Below are positions 61,479-64,000 of a stretch of 64,000 nucleotides of DNA, piece by piece; position 1 is the first letter of the stretch; each line of letters starts with the position of its first letter. Where the stretch lies: NCBI RefSeq assembly GCF_029051645.1, contig NZ_JAACFS010000034.1, forward strand, positions 1 to 64,000. Reading direction: 5' to 3'. Source of the DNA: Bradyrhizobium sp. CSA112 (GTDB lineage Bacteria > Pseudomonadota > Alphaproteobacteria > Rhizobiales > Xanthobacteraceae). The notes below the pieces were generated by a model. The model did no database searches. It was not told the origin of the DNA and saw nothing but the letters and a program-made list of their open reading frames with translations. The position numbers and the translations under genes are program-made.

Positions 61479-62786
61479 ATGATGAACACGAGCAACGTTC
61501 GCTGGCCCGATTCACTGTGGGCGGCCGTGACGCCATCGGGGCCTGATTTACCGGAACTGATCGGCTCGCAGCAGGCCGATGTGATCGTGATCGGCGGAGG
61601 CTTCACCGGACTTTCCACCGCGTTGCATCTGCGCGAAGCGGGCGTCGATGTCGCGATTGTCGAAGCCGCGGAGCCGGGCTGGGGTGCATCGGGCCGCAAC
61701 AATGGCCAGGTGATCCCGACGCTGTCGCGGCCCGATCCGGAGGACATTGTTGCGAAGCACGGCGAGGCGGGGGAACGTTTTGTCGGCATGCTGCGCGACA
61801 GTGCGGCTGATCTGTTCGACGTCGTCAGGCGCTACAATATCGAAGCCGAGGCGGAACAGGCCGGTTGGGTTCAACCGGTGCATTCACCGGGCCGCATCAA
61901 GATCGCCGAACGGCGGGTGCGGCAGTGGTCGAAATTCGGCGCGCCGGTCGAACTGCTGTCGCGCGACCAGACGCGCGACATGCTGGGCTCCGATGCGTGG
62001 TTCGGCGGCTTCTGGAACAAGACCGGCGGCCACATCAACCCGCTCGCGCTCGCCCGCGGTCTGGCGCGCACTGTGCTCAGTCTCGGTGCACGCATCTACG
62101 CGCGCTCGCCGGCGGAAAGTTTTGAACGCCGCAACGATCGCTGGGTGGTGAAAACGGCAAAGGGCGAGATCTCCGGCCGCGCGCTGGTAGTCGCGACCAA
62201 CGCCTATAGCGGCGAATTTTCAAAGTCACTGGTGCCTGACATCGCGCGCGAGGTGATGCCGGTGCTGTCGTGGCAGATGGCGACGCAGCCTTTGTCGGAC
62301 AATGTCCGCAAGACCATCATCCCCGGCCGTCAGGCGATGTCGGATACCCATGGCGAACTCTATTTCGCGCGCTATGACGCACGAAACCGCCTCGTCACCG
62401 GCGGCGCGGTGATCGGCCCCGGCAACAAGGTGGAGCGGATCAAGGCGCGCGTCACCGAGCGCCTGCAGCGGCTGTGGCCGCAGATCGGCGAGGTCTCGTT
62501 CGATTACGTCTGGAACGGCTATGTCGGCATGACGACGGATTTTCTGCCGCGCATCCACAAGCTCGGTCCCGATGCCTATGGCTGGACCGGCTGCAACGGC
62601 CGCGCGGTGGCGCTGACGATCCCGCTCGGCAATGAGCTGGCAAAGGCCGTCCGCGGCGTGCCGGAAAACGAGCTGGCGCTGCCGTTCACGGAGCCGGTGC
62701 CGATCATCGCCCACGGCATCCTGCGCAAACTGGCCCCGCTCATGCTGCTCGTCTACCGCCGCAGAGATGCGAGGGAGATGGCTTGA
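61479..62786 (+). CDS. FAD-dependent amine/amino-acid oxidoreductase (DAO family)
   Basis: This protein of about 435 residues has the FAD fold DVIVIGGGFTGLSTALHLRE (about residues 30-50), GWGASGRNNGQVIPTLSRPD and the C-terminal GWTGCNGRAVALTIPLG. These are typical of gamma-glutamylputrescine/sarcosine oxidase relatives. ATG 61479 or 61482 follows aaagga. Its neighbour is a peptide-type ABC ATPase, so a small amine or amino acid derivative is plausible. Confidence 0.87.
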   Translation: MMNTSNVRWPDSLWAAVTPSGPDLPELIGSQQADVIVIGGGFTGLSTALHLREAGVDVAIVEAAEPGWGASGRNNGQVIPTLSRPDPEDIVAKHGEAGERFVGMLRDSAADLFDVVRRYNIEAEAEQAGWVQPVHSPGRIKIAERRVRQWSKFGAPVELLSRDQTRDMLGSDAWFGGFWNKTGGHINPLALARGLARTVLSLGARIYARSPAESFERRNDRWVVKTAKGEISGRALVVATNAYSGEFSKSLVPDIAREVMPVLSWQMATQPLSDNVRKTIIPGRQAMSDTHGELYFARYDARNRLVTGGAVIGPGNKVERIKARVTERLQRLWPQIGEVSFDYVWNGYVGMTTDFLPRIHKLGPDAYGWTGCNGRAVALTIPLGNELAKAVRGVPENELALPFTEPVPIIAHGILRKLAPLMLLVYRRRDAREMA

Positions 62787-62787
62787 C

Positions 62788-62963
62788 CTTCTCCCTCTCC
62801 CCGTCCTTCACGGGGAGAGGGTCGGGGTGAGGGGCTCTCTTCGCGAATCCCGATGAGATTTGAAGTGCGTTGCGTACCTCCGCGAATCCGAATCAGAATT
62901 GGAGTGCGCGGAGGCAGCCCCTCACCCCAACCCTCTCCCCGCAAGAGCGGGGAGAGGGAGAAG
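62788..62963. repeat. 176-base intergenic element with perfect 15-base terminal inverted repeats
   Basis: The ends cttctccctctcccc (62788-62802) and ggggagagggagaag (62949-62963) are exact inverted repeats. Inner halves form further hairpins, such as ccctcaccccaaccctctcc with its counterpart. The centre holds two imperfect direct repeats (about 62840-62868 and 62881-62909, both containing cgcgaatcc). It lies between convergent genes. Confidence 0.85.
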
Positions 62964-62970
62964 CGTGCGG

Positions 62971-64000
62971 CTACACCGCCGTCGTATCATGCTCCCTCGC
63001 AAATTCCCCGCCCGGAATCGAATCGAGCAGTGCCTGCGTATACGGGTGCTGCGGGTTGCCGAAGACCTCGCCCGCCAGTCCGTGCTCCACCACCGCGCCA
63101 TCCTTCATCACGGCGACGAGGTCGCAGATTTGCGCGGCAACGCGCAGGTCATGTGTGATGAACACGATGGAAAGCCCGAGCCGCGCGCGCAGTTCGGCGA
63201 GTAGCTTCAGCACCTGCGCCTGCACGGAGACGTCGAGCGCCGACACCGGCTCGTCCGCCACCAGCACTTCCGGCTTCAGCGCCAGCGCCCGTGCCAGCCC
63301 GATGCGCTGGCGCTGGCCGCCGGAGAATTCATGCGGATAGCGGTCGGCGGAGGAAGGATCGAGCCCGACCAGCGAAAACAGCTCCTTCGCATCCGCAATC
63401 GCTTCCGCCCGCGGCGTGCCGTGCACGATCGGGCCTTGCGCCACCAGTTCGGCCGCCTTGCGGCGCGGATTGAGGGACGCGAATGGGTCCTGAAACACCA
63501 TCTGGATATGGCGCGTCTCGCGGCGGACTTCTTCGCGCGGCATCTTCGCCCAGTCGCTGCCATCGAGCACGATCGATCCGGCATCCGGATCGATCAGCCG
63601 CACGATGCAGCGCGCCAGCGTGGATTTGCCGGAGCCGGACTCGCCGACGATGCCGAGCGTGGCGCCGCGCGGCAGGTTGAGCGACACGTTTTTGACGGCC
63701 GGCGTCACCCGCGCGCCGCGCCCCAAAAAGCCGCCGGTGCGGTAAGTCTTCGAGACATCCGTGATCGTCAGGATGTTGTCGGCCGCGAGTGCGCGCGGCG
63801 GCGGTGCCTTCAGCGGCGGGACGGCGGCGATGAGCTGTTTGGTATAGGCATGCTGCGGGTGGTGCAGAACGTCTGAAGCCGTGCCCTGTTCGACGATGAC
63901 GCCGTGCTGCATCACCCCCACGCGATCGGCGATCTCGGCGACCACGCCGAAATCATGGGTGATGAACATGACGGCGGTCTTGCGGCGCTGCTGCAGGTCA
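62971..64000 (-). CDS. Double-ABC ATPase of a peptide-type transporter (GsiA type), cut by window end
   Basis: At least 343 residues are present, with the 5' part beyond the window. The visible sequence starts inside the first ABC domain (LQQRRKTAVMFITHDFGVVA, carrying the H-loop histidine). A complete second domain follows: Walker A GESGSGKSTLARC, signature EFSGGQRQRIGLARAL and Walker B VLVADEPVSALDVS. Two fused oligopeptide-type ATPases in one chain resemble GsiA/YejF. Permease and binding-protein genes are presumably to the right. Confidence 0.9.
   Translation of the reverse strand, partial: DLQQRRKTAVMFITHDFGVVAEIADRVGVMQHGVIVEQGTASDVLHHPQHAYTKQLIAAVPPLKAPPPRALAADNILTITDVSKTYRTGGFLGRGARVTPAVKNVSLNLPRGATLGIVGESGSGKSTLARCIVRLIDPDAGSIVLDGSDWAKMPREEVRRETRHIQMVFQDPFASLNPRRKAAELVAQGPIVHGTPRAEAIADAKELFSLVGLDPSSADRYPHEFSGGQRQRIGLARALALKPEVLVADEPVSALDVSVQAQVLKLLAELRARLGLSIVFITHDLRVAAQICDLVAVMKDGAVVEHGLAGEVFGNPQHPYTQALLDSIPGGEFAREHDTTAV

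Overview
The window looks like chromosomal DNA of a Bradyrhizobium-type alphaproteobacterium. The supporting signs are high GC, GTG and TTG starts, many solute-binding-protein transport systems, and intergenic inverted repeats of the 'cattccggggcg' and 'gagcatgatc' kinds common in that group. I saw no rRNA, tRNA, CRISPR array or intact insertion sequence. Most of the window is accessory catabolism arranged as short operons, each with its own transporter and regulator.

Layout. (1) 0.1-11.3 kb: an aromatic and tryptophan block. It holds a cupin plus a branched-chain-amino-acid-type binding protein, MarR and AraC regulators, a second cupin, a flavin monooxygenase, a 2-aminobenzoate-CoA-ligase-like enzyme, a RidA protein, tryptophan 2,3-dioxygenase, kynureninase and an alpha/beta-hydrolase kynurenine formamidase. 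Together they would take tryptophan to anthranilate and then to anthraniloyl-CoA. (2) 11.3-19.3 kb: a hexuronate block with UxuB-like reductase, GntR regulator, TRAP transporter, L-idonate dehydrogenase-like enzyme and mannonate dehydratase. (3) 19.4-26.4 kb: a complete oligopeptide-type ABC transporter with two adjacent paralogous binding proteins. (4) 26.7-35.5 kb: a spermidine-synthase-fold protein, then a six-subunit hydrogenase-4-like membrane complex whose large subunit lacks the NiFe cysteines. This is an energy-converting hydrogenase-related (Ehr) complex, and two paralogous small HTH regulators sit at its ends.

(5) 35.5-39.6 kb: a lower-GC, island-like stretch with a small membrane protein, two tandem secreted paralogs, a frameshifted DUF4393/Abi-alpha gene, a small alpha-beta-barrel protein and a truncated pyridoxamine-oxidase-like pseudogene. 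(6) 39.6-47.2 kb: DUF2889 protein, quinone oxidoreductase, LLM flavin monooxygenase, GntR regulator, and a sugar-type ABC transporter without an ATPase but with a shikimate-dehydrogenase-like enzyme. (7) 47.4-57.8 kb: a purine-ring block with DUF3830, PuuE allantoinase, UraD-UraH fusion, urate permease, urate oxidase and an allantoate-amidohydrolase-like enzyme. It covers urate to ureidoglycine/ureidoglycolate and ends with a cysteine-hydrolase/permease pair. (8) 57.9-64 kb: MetX-like hydrolase, fatty acid desaturase with TetR, VOC protein, FAD amine oxidase, and a double-ABC ATPase cut by the window end.

The points most worth following are the Ehr complex with its flanking HTH pair, the kynurenine-to-CoA cluster with matching palindromic operators and no canonical anthraniloyl-CoA monooxygenase, and the secreted-paralog island.
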